DNA of 54,910 nt from Prevotella sp. GTDB taxonomy: Bacteria; Bacteroidota; Bacteroidia; Bacteroidales; Bacteroidaceae. Made by a program: the position numbers and the translations under genes. Of the stretch, positions 37,165 through 48,600 are shown one piece after another. The stretch's first letter is position 1; every line of letters starts with the position of its first letter. Below the pieces are notes generated by a model. The model saw nothing but the letters and a program-made list of their open reading frames with translations, was not told the DNA's origin and ran no database searches. The stretch is from the NCBI GenBank assembly GCA_017619275.1, contig JAFZSR010000012.1, positions 1 to 54,910 on the forward strand, read 5' to 3'.

Positions 37165-37319
37165 AACCCACCCCCAGCCCCTCCCGTGCGGGAGGGGAGC
37201 CAATATAGACGGGGAGATGGTATTGTTGAATAAATACACACATGTTATTAACTAAATAAAAAAGGAGACCCCAAGAGTAACCAAACGCCCCTCCCGCTCG
37301 GGAGGGGTTGGGGGTGGGT
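37165..37319. repeat. CCCACCCCC hairpin element in the ATPase-permease gap
   Basis: The left arm (from 37165) and right arm (to 37319) are inverted copies of the AACCCACCCCC..CCCCTCCCG repeat. Between them are about 85 AT-rich bases that include the ATATAGAC segment also seen after the left arm at 16.5 kb. It starts three bases after the ATPase stop and ends two bases before the permease ATG, so it is the whole intergenic spacer. Confidence 0.85.
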
Positions 37320-37321
37320 AA

Positions 37322-38539
37322 ATGAATATACTCAATCTTTTCAAAGTCAGCTTCAAGGCCGTAGCCAACAACAAGATGCGCAGCTTCCTCAGCATGCTGG
37401 GCATCATCATCGGCGTGGCTGCCGTCATCATCATGATGGCCATCGGACAAGGCTCGAAGGAGAGCATTCGCTCCGAGCTCTCCACCATGGGCACCAACCT
37501 GCTCACCATACGCCCCGGCGCCGACATGCGAGGTGGCGTGCGCCAAGACCCCTCGGCCATGCAGACGCTGAAGATGGCCGACTATGAGCGCATCGTGCGC
37601 GAGAAGAAATACGTGTCGTACGTCTCGCCGGAGGTCACAGCCAGCGGCCAGGTCATCTACGGCAACAACAACACCAACACCAGCATGTATGGCGAGTCGA
37701 CGGAGTATCTCGACATCAAGCAGTGGCCCATCGAAGAGGGCGAGTGCTTTACCGAGGAGGACATCAAGAAAGCGGCGAAGAAGGTGGTAATCGGCAAGAC
37801 CGTCGTCGACGAGCTCTTCGGCGGCGTCGACCCCATCGGCAAGACAGTGCGCTTCAAGTCGATTCCCATGACCGTTATCGGCGTGCTGAAGTCGAAAGGC
37901 TACAACAGCTGGGGTATGGACCAGGACAATGTGATGATTGCCCCCTACACCACCGTGATGAAGCGCATCGCAGCCCAGACATGGTTCTCGTCCATCGTCT
38001 GCTCCGCCGTGACCGAGGAGATGAGCGACCATGCTATTGAGGAGCTGACGCAGATACTTCGCGACAACCATAAGCTGAAGGGCGAGGCCGTCGACGACTT
38101 CACCATCCGCTCGCAGGCCGAGATGATGGAGACGATGTCGACGACAATGGACACCGTCACCATCATCCTCGTGGTGGCAGCCGCTTTCTCGCTGCTCGTG
38201 GCTGGCATCGGCATCATGAACATCATGCTCGTCTCGGTGACCGAGCGCACCAAGGAGATTGGCCTTCGCATGGCCGTGGGAGCTACAGGCCCCGTCATCT
38301 CGTTGCAGTTCCTCATCGAGTCGGTGCTCATCAGCCTTACGGGTGGACTGCTAGGGGTTATTGTGGGCGTCAGTGCCAGTAAATGGGTGGTGCCAGCCTT
38401 CGACATGCCCAGTAGCGTGCCCGCTTGGAGCATCTGGCTCTCGTTCTTCGTATGCGTGTGCATCGGCATCCTCTTTGGCTACATCCCCGCACAGAAGGCT
38501 GCCAACATGGATCCCATCGAGGCCATCAGGCACGAGTAG
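37322..38539 (+). CDS. ABC transporter permease, MacB-like
   Basis: This 405-residue FtsX/MacB-type permease has one N-terminal membrane helix (MLGIIIGVAAVIIMMAIG, about 23-40). A large periplasmic MacB domain follows (about 45-270). Three C-terminal helices come next, the first after VTIILVVAAAFSLLVAGIGIMNIMLVSVTERTKEIGLRMAVGA (split, about 278-322), which is the family hallmark. The last residues, PAQKAANMDPIEAIRHE, are also typical. With the TolC, MacA-like and ATPase genes it forms a tripartite exporter for a macrolide, peptide or lipid-type substrate that cannot be named from sequence. Confidence 0.93.
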   Translation: MNILNLFKVSFKAVANNKMRSFLSMLGIIIGVAAVIIMMAIGQGSKESIRSELSTMGTNLLTIRPGADMRGGVRQDPSAMQTLKMADYERIVREKKYVSYVSPEVTASGQVIYGNNNTNTSMYGESTEYLDIKQWPIEEGECFTEEDIKKAAKKVVIGKTVVDELFGGVDPIGKTVRFKSIPMTVIGVLKSKGYNSWGMDQDNVMIAPYTTVMKRIAAQTWFSSIVCSAVTEEMSDHAIEELTQILRDNHKLKGEAVDDFTIRSQAEMMETMSTTMDTVTIILVVAAAFSLLVAGIGIMNIMLVSVTERTKEIGLRMAVGATGPVISLQFLIESVLISLTGGLLGVIVGVSASKWVVPAFDMPSSVPAWSIWLSFFVCVCIGILFGYIPAQKAANMDPIEAIRHE

Positions 38540-38542
38540 AAA

Positions 38543-39559
38543 ATGGAAAACCTGGAAATCATGATGACGCTCTTTGCCATCGTCATCGTGGGTTACATCG
38601 CTGGAAAAACGGGCTATATGGGAGGCGACTTCGACCGTCGCCTCTCTAATATTATCATCGACATCACCTGCCCGGCGCTCATTCTCTCTTCCACCATGGG
38701 CGGCACCCTACCCCACCGCGACATGATTCTGCCGCTGCTGCTCATCAGTCTGCTCACCTATCTTTTTTTGACTGGCGTAGCCTTCCTGCTGCCCCGCTAT
38801 CTCTGTTCACGACGTGAAGAGCAGGGCGTGGTGGGCTTTGCCCTGATGTTCGGCAACGTGGGCTTCATCGGCTATCCCGTCGTCGCCTCCATCTTTGGCC
38901 ATCAGGCCGTGTTCTACGCCGCCGTGCTGAGCGTGGTGAACACCTTCGTCGTCTTCACCGTGGGTACTATGCTCATTAACCCACCCCCCACCCCTCCCGT
39001 GCGGGAGGGGAGTCTGAATAGACTTGCAACAGAGGAATTAACGGAACAGGCTACTGCAAATGTAACCAAGCTCCCCTCCCGTACGGGAGGGGTTGGGGGT
39101 GGGTTTGTTGGCTTACTTCTTCGTACTCCCATGCTGGCCGCCTACATGGCCATTCTCATCGTGGCATTGGGCATCGACAACGTGCCGAGCATCATCAGCC
39201 AACCCCTCACCATCATTGGCAACATCACCGTACCCGCCGCTCTGCTCATCATCGGCTCGTCGATGTCGCACCTCTCGGCCCGCACCATGCTGGGCAACCG
39301 CACCGTCTACCTCACCACCCTCTTCCGACTGTGTCTGCTGCCCTTGGCCATCTACTTCCTTTCTCGGCTGGCGGGCTTCTCACCCCTCGTCGTAAGCATC
39401 AACACCGTGGTCATCGCCATGCCCGTAGCCACCTACGGCACCATCCTCTGCCTGAAGTACGGGCGCGACACCACGCTCATCACCGAGGTAACGTTCATCA
39501 CCACCCTCCTCAGCGTGCTCACCATCCCCCTTGCCGCTATGTTTTTCACCAATAGCTAA
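38543..39559 (+). CDS. AEC family transporter with an element-encoded insertion
   Basis: This membrane protein of the auxin-efflux-carrier family (338 residues) has about ten hydrophobic helices, starting METLFAIVIVGYIAG-like (MENLEIMMTLFAIVIVGY). The GNVGFIGYPVVASIFG segment (about 109-124) is typical of helix 4. Residues 146-187 (NPPPTPPVREGS..., ending LPSRTGGVGGG) are not from the family. They are the translation of a 126-base palindromic element, exactly 42 codons, in frame in the loop before PMLAAYMAILIVALG. Without it the length is about 296, normal for AEC proteins. It follows the permease by three bases. The substrate is unknown. Confidence 0.88.
   Translation: MENLEIMMTLFAIVIVGYIAGKTGYMGGDFDRRLSNIIIDITCPALILSSTMGGTLPHRDMILPLLLISLLTYLFLTGVAFLLPRYLCSRREEQGVVGFALMFGNVGFIGYPVVASIFGHQAVFYAAVLSVVNTFVVFTVGTMLINPPPTPPVREGSLNRLATEELTEQATANVTKLPSRTGGVGGGFVGLLLRTPMLAAYMAILIVALGIDNVPSIISQPLTIIGNITVPAALLIIGSSMSHLSARTMLGNRTVYLTTLFRLCLLPLAIYFLSRLAGFSPLVVSINTVVIAMPVATYGTILCLKYGRDTTLITEVTFITTLLSVLTIPLAAMFFTNS
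38979..39104. repeat. CCCACCCCC hairpin element inserted in frame in the AEC gene
   Basis: Left arm ACCCACCCCCCACCCC with hairpin CCCCTCCC-GTGC-GGGAGGGG, and right arm CTCCCCTCCC-GTAC-GGGAGGGGTTGGG ending GGTGGGT. The length is 126 bases, a multiple of three, with no stop codon in the frame used. The centre GAACAGGCTACTGCAAATG matches the copy at the tgt start. Confidence 0.9.
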
Positions 39560-39603
39560 GGATAGGCGAGGCAACACTTGTCCTAGCTGAGTAGGCAAAC
39601 GAA

Positions 39604-39645
39604 AAATCCCATACGGGGAATGTTTCATCCTTCCGTATGGGATTT
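39604..39645. terminator. Bidirectional terminator between the AEC gene and the giant gene
   Basis: AAATCCCATACGG (39604-39616) pairs perfectly with CCGTATGGGATTT (39633-39645). The genes on either side converge here, so it can end both transcripts. A-rich and T-rich flanks on the two sides fit a bidirectional terminator. Confidence 0.8.
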
Positions 39646-39679
39646 ATTCACGGCAAGCGGCCGCTCAAAAGACTCTTTA

Positions 39680-42600
39680 TTACTTGCAGATGTGCTTTTG
39701 GCTCTTGCGGTCGTGCTCGGTCTGTGCCTCGATGATGTAGACACCAGCACTCGCCAGCGTGAAGCTGTAATCCGGCGTTTGTGGCTGGGCGGCATGCACC
39801 AGTCGGCCGCCAGTATCGTAGCAGCGCACGCTGGTGAGAGGCTCCTGCGTGGAAGCAATCACCTTGGCGGTCAAGCCCTCGGTGAAGATTTGCAGGTGGG
39901 TCTCCACGGCAGCCTCTTCCAAGTTCAGACTGCGCACCAGGTAGTAGCGGTTCTGCGTCTGTCCGCTCACCTTAAACTTCATGCCCGACTTCAATGGGGT
40001 CAGCGTCCGCTCCACAGCATCATAGAAGGCCACCGAGTCACCCAGATGCTCCACGCCCTCGAACGTCAGCGTGCAAGGTGCACTACTATTTGACTCTACG
40101 CCTACAGGCAGGCAGCGGAACTCGTGTATGCTGTTGATGGTGGTGGCCAGTCGCCCGCAGAGCGTGTAGACGGTGGGCACCTGCTTCAAGTCGCTGTTGA
40201 GGAACACCTCTGTATCCTCCAAGGGCAAGAAGTCGTTGCTGGCACTGAAAAGCTCCCGCACGAGGGCACTGCTCTGCAGACTGTCACGGCGGGCCGTTAT
40301 GACCATGCCAGACAGGTCGGAACCAGCAGCGCGTGTGCGGGCTAGGAGCGGGAACTGATTGTCGGTATCGGTATCCTGCACGTAAGTGGTGATGACGATG
40401 TCCTCGGTGATGTCCTCCAGCACATAATTGCCACTACTGTCTACCACAGGCACAGTCACTTCAGTTGTTGCCTGAACTTCTGGCGTGTCGGGGTCGTCAT
40501 CATCGTCAATCATCAATGGCACCTCTGGCGTGCTGGGGTCGTCATCGTCGTCGTATGTCAATTCAATAGTTTTAGTTTCCATCTTCTGCTGGGTTCCCAC
40601 TACGATGGTAAACTCTTCACTACCATTTTTCACACCAAAGCGCGACTGGGCCTGCATCTCCCTGTTGAAGGTGATGGTAGTTGTGGTTCCAATGTCGTCG
40701 GTGGCGACCACATCGTTATCAGTATAATTCGGGTCGGCCTGTACGAAGAATCCTTGGCCAGGAGCCAACACAGCTTGGGCAGTGGCGAAATGCAATACTG
40801 TTGGGTCGGTTGCATCTTCAACTGTTGGGCTGATCCATTGGTCATCAGCATACTGCACCAAGTGCTGGCCCGTCTTTGTGAGCAGCCAGTATTTCTTCTG
40901 CAGTTTCGGGTTCGCAGCAAAGAAGGCTTCCATGCTCAAGCCACATGGGAAGGGATTCTCCACCAGATAGTAGCCTAAGCTGGATTCGCCAACGGGCACA
41001 GCCTCGGTGAAGAAGCCTGCAGTGGCGGGATAATCATTGTCCTGAGCGACGAAACTATTATTCATTTCTGTCAAGTCTTCTTCCTTGACAGGTAGGCGGG
41101 TGAAGGTTCGCTGGTCACCATATCTGCTGGCTGTAGTCTCCGTCTTCTGAGTTGAAGCTGGCAGCAACAAGTCGGTCTTCAGGCGCCCACGGTTCTTTGC
41201 TCGGTTCTTGATGGCTTGCACGCCCTCGTCGCCTGTAAGCTCCGTATCAGTGCCTCCATCGTTTGCTCCTGTCCACTCATACTTATAATAGTCGTACATG
41301 GTATCCTCCTTTGGCAGTCGAACGATGGCGGGGTTGGTGTTCTTTCCAGTCTTCAGGTTGTTGAGCACCATCACAGAGAACCCTCCCTTGGTATAGTCCA
41401 CGATGGCATCGTTGTAGGTGTTGCTCCACACGCCCTTGATAGCCACATTAGCCTTATTGCCGCCCATAGGCTTATAGCCCAATCGGTCGAGGTAGTCATC
41501 AGCGGCAGCGGTGTTCCAACTCGCTCCATTGTTCACCCACAGTCCCTGCTCTGTCAAGCCGAGGTTCTGCGTCTGGCTGTCGTCATTATTTGCGTATTCA
41601 GCCCCCACTTCGTAGAGCACTGCCTTAGCCTTGTCCCTGCTGCGCTGGAAGATGGCGGGGCTGTAGCGGTCGTAGCCCGTGCCGAAGGTGACAGGCTCGT
41701 AGTAAGTGGTTGTCTGCTGTGCCGCACCATTTGAATTATACCCAGTGCCCGTCACTTTGGCTTGCAAAGGAGTGTCAGTTTCGCCCGATGGTGCATACCA
41801 CTCTCCTGAGATAGTGCCCTGCAGCGGCGAGCCAAGGAGATACCACCGATTCATGTCGAGACGGTACTCCACCCAGGCATTGTTGTAGTTCAGCAGGTGG
41901 GCATTCAGCAGCTCTGCACCGGGCTGGAAGGCAATCTCGTCGCAGCTGTTGATTTGATACATCTCGGCGATGAGGTCGCCCTCACGGCCCTTGTTGGGAT
42001 AGATGTCGTCGCCATTCGTATCTTTGCCGTAGGTGTCGGGCCAGATGTCATAGAGGCGTGCCTGCATGTCGAAACGCAGGATGGGCGTAGCCGTGGCCTT
42101 GGTGGCCACAGTATTATTCGTTTCGTCAGTGACTGTGCCATCCCAGCCGTCCTTATCGCGCAGGTTGGGGAACGGCGACGCTTCGAGGGTCGGCTTTCCT
42201 GCGAGCCCGTCGTAAAGTTGTGGAGCATTACCCCATTCATTGCTCTTCAGCAGGATGTGGGTGCAGTAGAGGGGTGCGAAGCCCTTGCGCAAGATACGAT
42301 CTTTTGCCGTACGATAGTTCGTATAGTTGGTCATATAAGTCTTCAACTTCGAATCGTCGGGCAAATCATCCGATCGGTACAACTCGTTGCTGTTTCTCTT
42401 TGAACCATCAGAAGTAACGGAGGTGGATGTTGTTGTGTTGCCGTCGGCGCGACGCCAGTTCTGGTCGTTGTTCCAGTCGGTATTGTCGGCACCGCCCGTC
42501 CACACCTCGTAGTCGGGCACAATCTTCACATTGATGAGGAGTGTACCATCGCAGGTGTTCTCTCCATCCTCCCTGAAGGGAAGGCTGAGCGTATAGTTAT

Positions 42601-45600
42601 AGCCCTCGCGCACTTGCAGGTATTTATCTTCGTTGTTCACGTCGTCGGTGCCAGTGGTTCCTTCGTCCTCAGCGCTAAAGAGCTTCTTTACGAAATAGAT
42701 ACACAGTCGGTTCAAGTCGTTCTCGTTACCTCCGTTAAACTTTTGGGTGTCGATGGCATTCAAGGTGACAATCTTTCCGAAGATGGGCAGTGACGGAACA
42801 CGTGCTCTCATGGCCTTTTGAATCTTCTTGTCCCACTTCGGGTCGTCGGTGGAAGCCAGGTAGACATTGTAGTCCTCGGAATTGCGAATGACGCTTTCAG
42901 AGCCCTCCGAGCCCACCACGGCATTGCGGATAGGCAGCCAGAGGTAATGCAGCTGGTCTGCGACGTCAGCATCTGGTCCATTCTCTTCCGTTGGCAATAC
43001 CGGCTCTTCGTCTACATAGCCATGCTGCACAGTCTCAAACTGCTCGCGCTTAGCCAGTCGGATACTCAGCACAGGATCGGTGCCTTCGGGGAAGACGTAG
43101 TGATACTCCGAGAATCCGTTCTCGCCCGACACGAAGCCAGCCTTCAGCGTCGGCGCCTTGTCGATTACCTTGATGCGCACGCCCTGCGGCTCGTCGCAGA
43201 AGTAGTACACGTCGTTATGACCGTCATGGTTCAAGGCCTGGTCGAAATAGCCGTCGTGGATAGGACAAGCCACTAAGTAGAAATAGGGATCATCGGCAGA
43301 CGCTCTCTTGGCTTGGGCACTAATCGACGACTGGTGGAGCACCAATTGTCCGGCATCGACGAGTTCCTGCAGATAGGCTATCATGTGAGGAGTCAGTTCG
43401 GGACGAACATCAGTAGCATCGTTAGGATCAGGACTTTGAGGTATGACACCTTCCAGTGAGGTGATGTCGGGATAATAGAGGCGCATCCTGTACAGGGCCT
43501 CATCGAGCCTCACCTCCTCCGTCACAGAGCCAGACTCGGTTTGTACAGTCACCGTCTTCTTCTGCTTGTGATAGTTTTCGAGCGTTGCAAAAATAGGATG
43601 CTCCGTATCATTCTCATCCACAGGCGGTGTCAGGTCGCCTAACCACCAGTCGTAGTTCAGGTCTTGCAACGACACCTCTTCGCCATCGTAGGTGAATCCC
43701 GTCAGCTCGGCTACCAGCGTGGGAATCTTTCCTTCGCATACTTCCAAGTTGTACACATCGTCGTTGGGTTCCATACTAAGGATATGCAAGGGTGGCTCCA
43801 CTTGGAACACACTTGCACGGACACAACTTTCAGAGCAGAGATTGAAAGTGGAATAGATTTCATCTGCTAATCTGTCAGCTGGAATGAGAGCATTTGTGGG
43901 AATGATATAATAGTCGGTGCTGGCCTTCCACGGCAGTTCAGGATAGTTGCCATTCAAGACCAGATATCTAAACCCTTCTGCATCGGTCTCCCTGAAAACG
44001 GGCGACTGCTTGGTAATGGCTTCTCTGAACGAGTAGACGGGCTGTATGGCGTCATTCTCAAAAGTCGTGCTCCATTGGAAATACATCAAGCCTGCACCCA
44101 TATTGGTCTCTGGGGCATCAGATTTCCAAATCTTGGTCTTGCCGCCTAAGAAGGCAGCGTCGAAAGCTGCTCGATAGGCCGCATCAGTATGAGGAAGCGT
44201 GTACTTACCCCTCATGATGCTGTCGGCCAACTCTTCCAAAGAAACGTTTGCCAAACCAGTTTTGCCAGCTTTCAATGTGCTAAGGAACTTATCTTTCTCA
44301 AGGAAGACGAATCCAATATATGGGTTGTCAACTGCATTCGGATTCACTTCGGCAGATGACTTCTGCTTATTGAAGTCTACATTCAGCTTCAGCAGGCGCA
44401 TGTCGACGGTGCCGTCTTTGTCGATACAGATAGGCGTATTGATTTGTGGCTCAATCTCAGGCACAATAGTATACACCTCAATGTTGTCGAGCATGAAGTC
44501 ACCACCCGTGGAGCTGACGCAGTTGTTGTTCACCTCAAGCCAGTGGCGGTCGAACTTCTCTTGCACAATGAACTCAAAGTAGAACTGCTGCCACACAACA
44601 TGATGCAGATTCTGATATGCTCCAGGAATATTGCCAGGCTCGCCTGGTACTGTGCCATCATCAAGCTCATAAACCTGTCCGGGACAGAAGCGGTAGAGCG
44701 TTTCCGTCACCTTCTTGCCTTGCACTGTATGCTCGCCCTTAATGGTCAGCGTGATACCACCAGGACAACGGGAGTCATTTCCGCCTGCTATATTACAACC
44801 CGTAATCCATCCGGAAATCATCAGATGGTCACCGGCACAGAAATCGCCCACGAATGGAGCGGAGCAGATATCGCCCGGCTGCTCAGAGGCATCGATATAA
44901 AGGAAGCCGGACTGATAGCCCTCATCAGGAGCAATGGCATAACCATAACTACCGTTCTGTATGACACCTCCATTATTTCTACTACCATGATTGGCAGGCA
45001 TACACATCTGCTGCATTCCCCATCGTGTTGATTTCTGACCCACCATGGCATAGGCTGCCCAGTTACAGTCGTCACCATCAAATGAATAGTTGGTCTTGTC
45101 GAACGTCAGAGGAATAGGGCTGGAATTGGCAATGGTGCCACCAGGGCCGAAGGGATTAGGATAGTTGGCATGACGCGTGTCACCCACACTGGGGAAGTGA
45201 TAGGTGTCGCCCGCGGGATAGTCGAATGTGATTTTGGCGATGGGCTTACCAGCACTTTGACGCAGGTTGAAGGGGTCGCGTTTGGTACCCTGCACGTAGT
45301 TGATGACACCATTCTCTACATCATTCACCGACCCGTCGACCGATTTCCAAGGAAGCGTCTCGGAGTCCTTATCAAAGATGATGGTGAACTGTGCTATCTG
45401 ATACCTTTTATTATTATTGGGATTTCTCAGATATACTCTGAGATAGGCCTTGTGATTCTCACCTGTGTTCTCAACCTCTTTAACTCCACCATTGCCGTCA
45501 GACGGGTATCGGAACGACACAAAGCGGCTGTCGCCATACGATGTCTTATCATCCCAATAAGGATACATCTTGTCATAGAAGAAGAAACCTTGGTATGCAT

Positions 45601-48600
45601 CATCGTCTCCTTCTACATTTGCCACATTTACCGGGGGAACATCAACTATTACATTCCATCCGCCAAATCCTTGATTTCTTCTCAAAATGGTTCTGATGGT
45701 CGCATTGTCTCTAACAAGATCAACACCTACCATGGTGAATCCCCTACCTTGGAAACGCAAACCGTGTTCTATGATTTCATTTAAATCATCGTTGGAAGTG
45801 ATTTGAGCTTGAAAATACTCATCGGTTATATTATTATTCTGATTCATGGAGTTCTGGAATGAATCCCAATCCGCGGGAGCATTATTATCATTATTATACC
45901 AATGCTTCCACCACGGGTTGAAGTTGTTATCGCCCCCATCATTGACCCTATCCGTGTAGTACACACGGATATAGTCGCCTACCTGTGGGACGACATCACC
46001 CCAAGCTTCCTTATTCCTAAGGGTTATGTCTGGGTTGTAGCCACCCAAACGAATTCCTGTTTGGCCTTCGTCGTATATCTCAACCTCGATGTTGCCTCCG
46101 TTGCGATTAGTAACGGCCGACACCAGATGGTTGTTGAGATAGTCGATGTTGGTGCCATTTCTTATTCCATCATTATATTCCGTTACGTCGTCGTCTTCGC
46201 TGAACACCCAATAGTCAGAGAATATATGGCGTATACCGATGAATTCACCCCTGTAGCCCACTAACTTTTCCTTTTCATAAGCCAATGGCTTGGAGGGGAA
46301 GTGGAACACCTTCGACTCCAACCATTTTTTGTCGTCAACATCCGTCGTCTCTTGTTCGGGTTTTGATGTCAGGTTGGCAGCCATCTCCTTGGCATCCCTC
46401 ATATAGTAGATGTAGCGCATGGTGAGCGACGGCTCCTCCAAATCGTCCTCTAAGGGTGATTCAGGATTTAGATAAGTCATGTCGCTGTAACGCGACACGT
46501 CGGCAGCCACCGTAAAGCGTTTGCCGTCGGAGTTGGTGAAATTGAAATAGCGCAGGGCGTAAGGATTCTGCCCGGCATTGAGATAGGGGTTGCGGTTCCC
46601 TTCGACAGGGTCACCCCAATAGAGCCTCTCGCCAGTGACCATGCCGTTCTTGTAGAGATAGTAGGGCACAGTACCGTCGGAACTATTTAGGCTTACATGA
46701 CTCAACAGGCCCATGATGTCGGTCTCTTTATCGTAATTGTACCAACGCTGGAACATACGATGGTCGTTATCGGCATTTAGCACGGTGGGCATGGAGAACT
46801 GGACGGTCTCACCGAACTTTATATAGTGAGTAATCTCGAAATGGTTGACCTTCTGGGTCCGTTTTTCATAGTTCCACCAGTCAGACTGAGCTTCGGTTGC
46901 CAAGCCCTGCTTTCCGAGATCATACTCACCATACTGCTGGGCATAGTCATAAAGATAAGAAATCTTGTGCGTCACCTCGCGCTCATATTCGGGCGTTCTA
47001 TACCATACAAAGTCGAAGTCGCCACCTGCAACGGCAGCTGCATCCGTATAAGTATAGATTCTTGCATCTGAAACACCTGACACTACTCCATTAGCGACGA
47101 GGTAGTTCTCGTATGCACCAAATCGGAAGTGATTATAGTCGTCCAACTGTTCCAAATGCCACAAGTCGGGATTCTCTGTGTCAAGGTCTGATGCCCCGCC
47201 ACCATAATTCACCATCAAATTCCCAGCAAATTTCAATACCACCTTATAAGTACGGTCTTCATTGAGCGTGGGCACCTCCACGGGCAGGAAGCCCCAAAGA
47301 TTACCTGCATTGCCATTGCTTTGCGTGACGAGATTTCCGTCGGTGGAATGGGTCAGGTAGCGAGGATACTGCAGTGTAACAGATGAAACCTGGCCAGAGT
47401 TAGTACGCACCTTGATAGAATTCAGATGAACGTATGGTAGATCTGACACGTCAACTTCGGCTTTGCCGTTTTCATCGAAAGTACACCTTTTTTCTTCAAG
47501 ATCTCCTCCATTTTGGTCACCACCATCGACCGGCACCTGACGATTCAAAAGGACACGCAGTTCCATACCAGCGGTTCCTTCAAAAACAATCTTTTGACAT
47601 CCTGTTAAATCAGCATAGGTTAAATAGTAGACAGTTCCTGTACCAAATACTACATTACCAGGGTTAAGCGTCTGATTTAAATGACTTTCCACATTTAGGT
47701 TACCGGGCGGAGTAGCGTGGTTCGCATCAGCGCCAACACCATCCCAATAATAGAACATATCAGTGTTCAGCGCAACAGCATCATAACTGTTCGCATTCTG
47801 AACGGTGGCGTATCTGTTGGCGTCTGGGTCTGTGATTATGTATTCGCCATTAGTATTACTCTTTGCACCTAAGACAGATGCCCCTCCAGCATTGGAGGCG
47901 TTCAAATAGTCATTCGTTCCATACTTCTTGATATAGAAAGTCCCATCGGCATCAGCTTCTTCAAGCTGCCAAAGGCCATCCTTATGGTAGGCTGCCGCTG
48001 TTGGCAGCGCCCAAGCATCGTATGTATTCATAATAGAGGGGCGGGTTGACACGTCAGATTCTACAACAGACATTACGATGTTATCAAAGAAATAATCGGT
48101 AGCTTGCCTACGGACTGCCAAGTTAAAGGTAATGGTATTTGTTATACCATTCTGACCATCATGGATTTGAAAATCCTGTGACAGATGCTTCCATCCCGTT
48201 TCAAAATAAACTCTACCCACTCCGTCATTGTTTGTATAAGTACCAGGATTATGATGTCCTTGAGTATCTACATTTGCATTCTGACTGGCTCTATAATCAA
48301 ACTCCAAATGAATCCTCGTACCTTCCGGTAAATTCTCATTAGTGGTGATGAAGAACTGGGTATCCCAATCTTGTGCACCATCGGTATTGGTTGTGTTCGG
48401 ATGGCTAACCTTAATGCCACGGCTATTCCACCTGCCATCATTACTGATTGATGCTTGTTGAATATTATTATTATTAACGCCGCGCTCTTTCTTGCGGAAG
48501 CTACTCACGTCGTTGCCTTCAAGGTTGCCATTAGTGATCAGGCTTTGTCCGGCACCGGAATTGGTGAGATAATGGCGTGGATTGGTAAATCCTGCCACAC

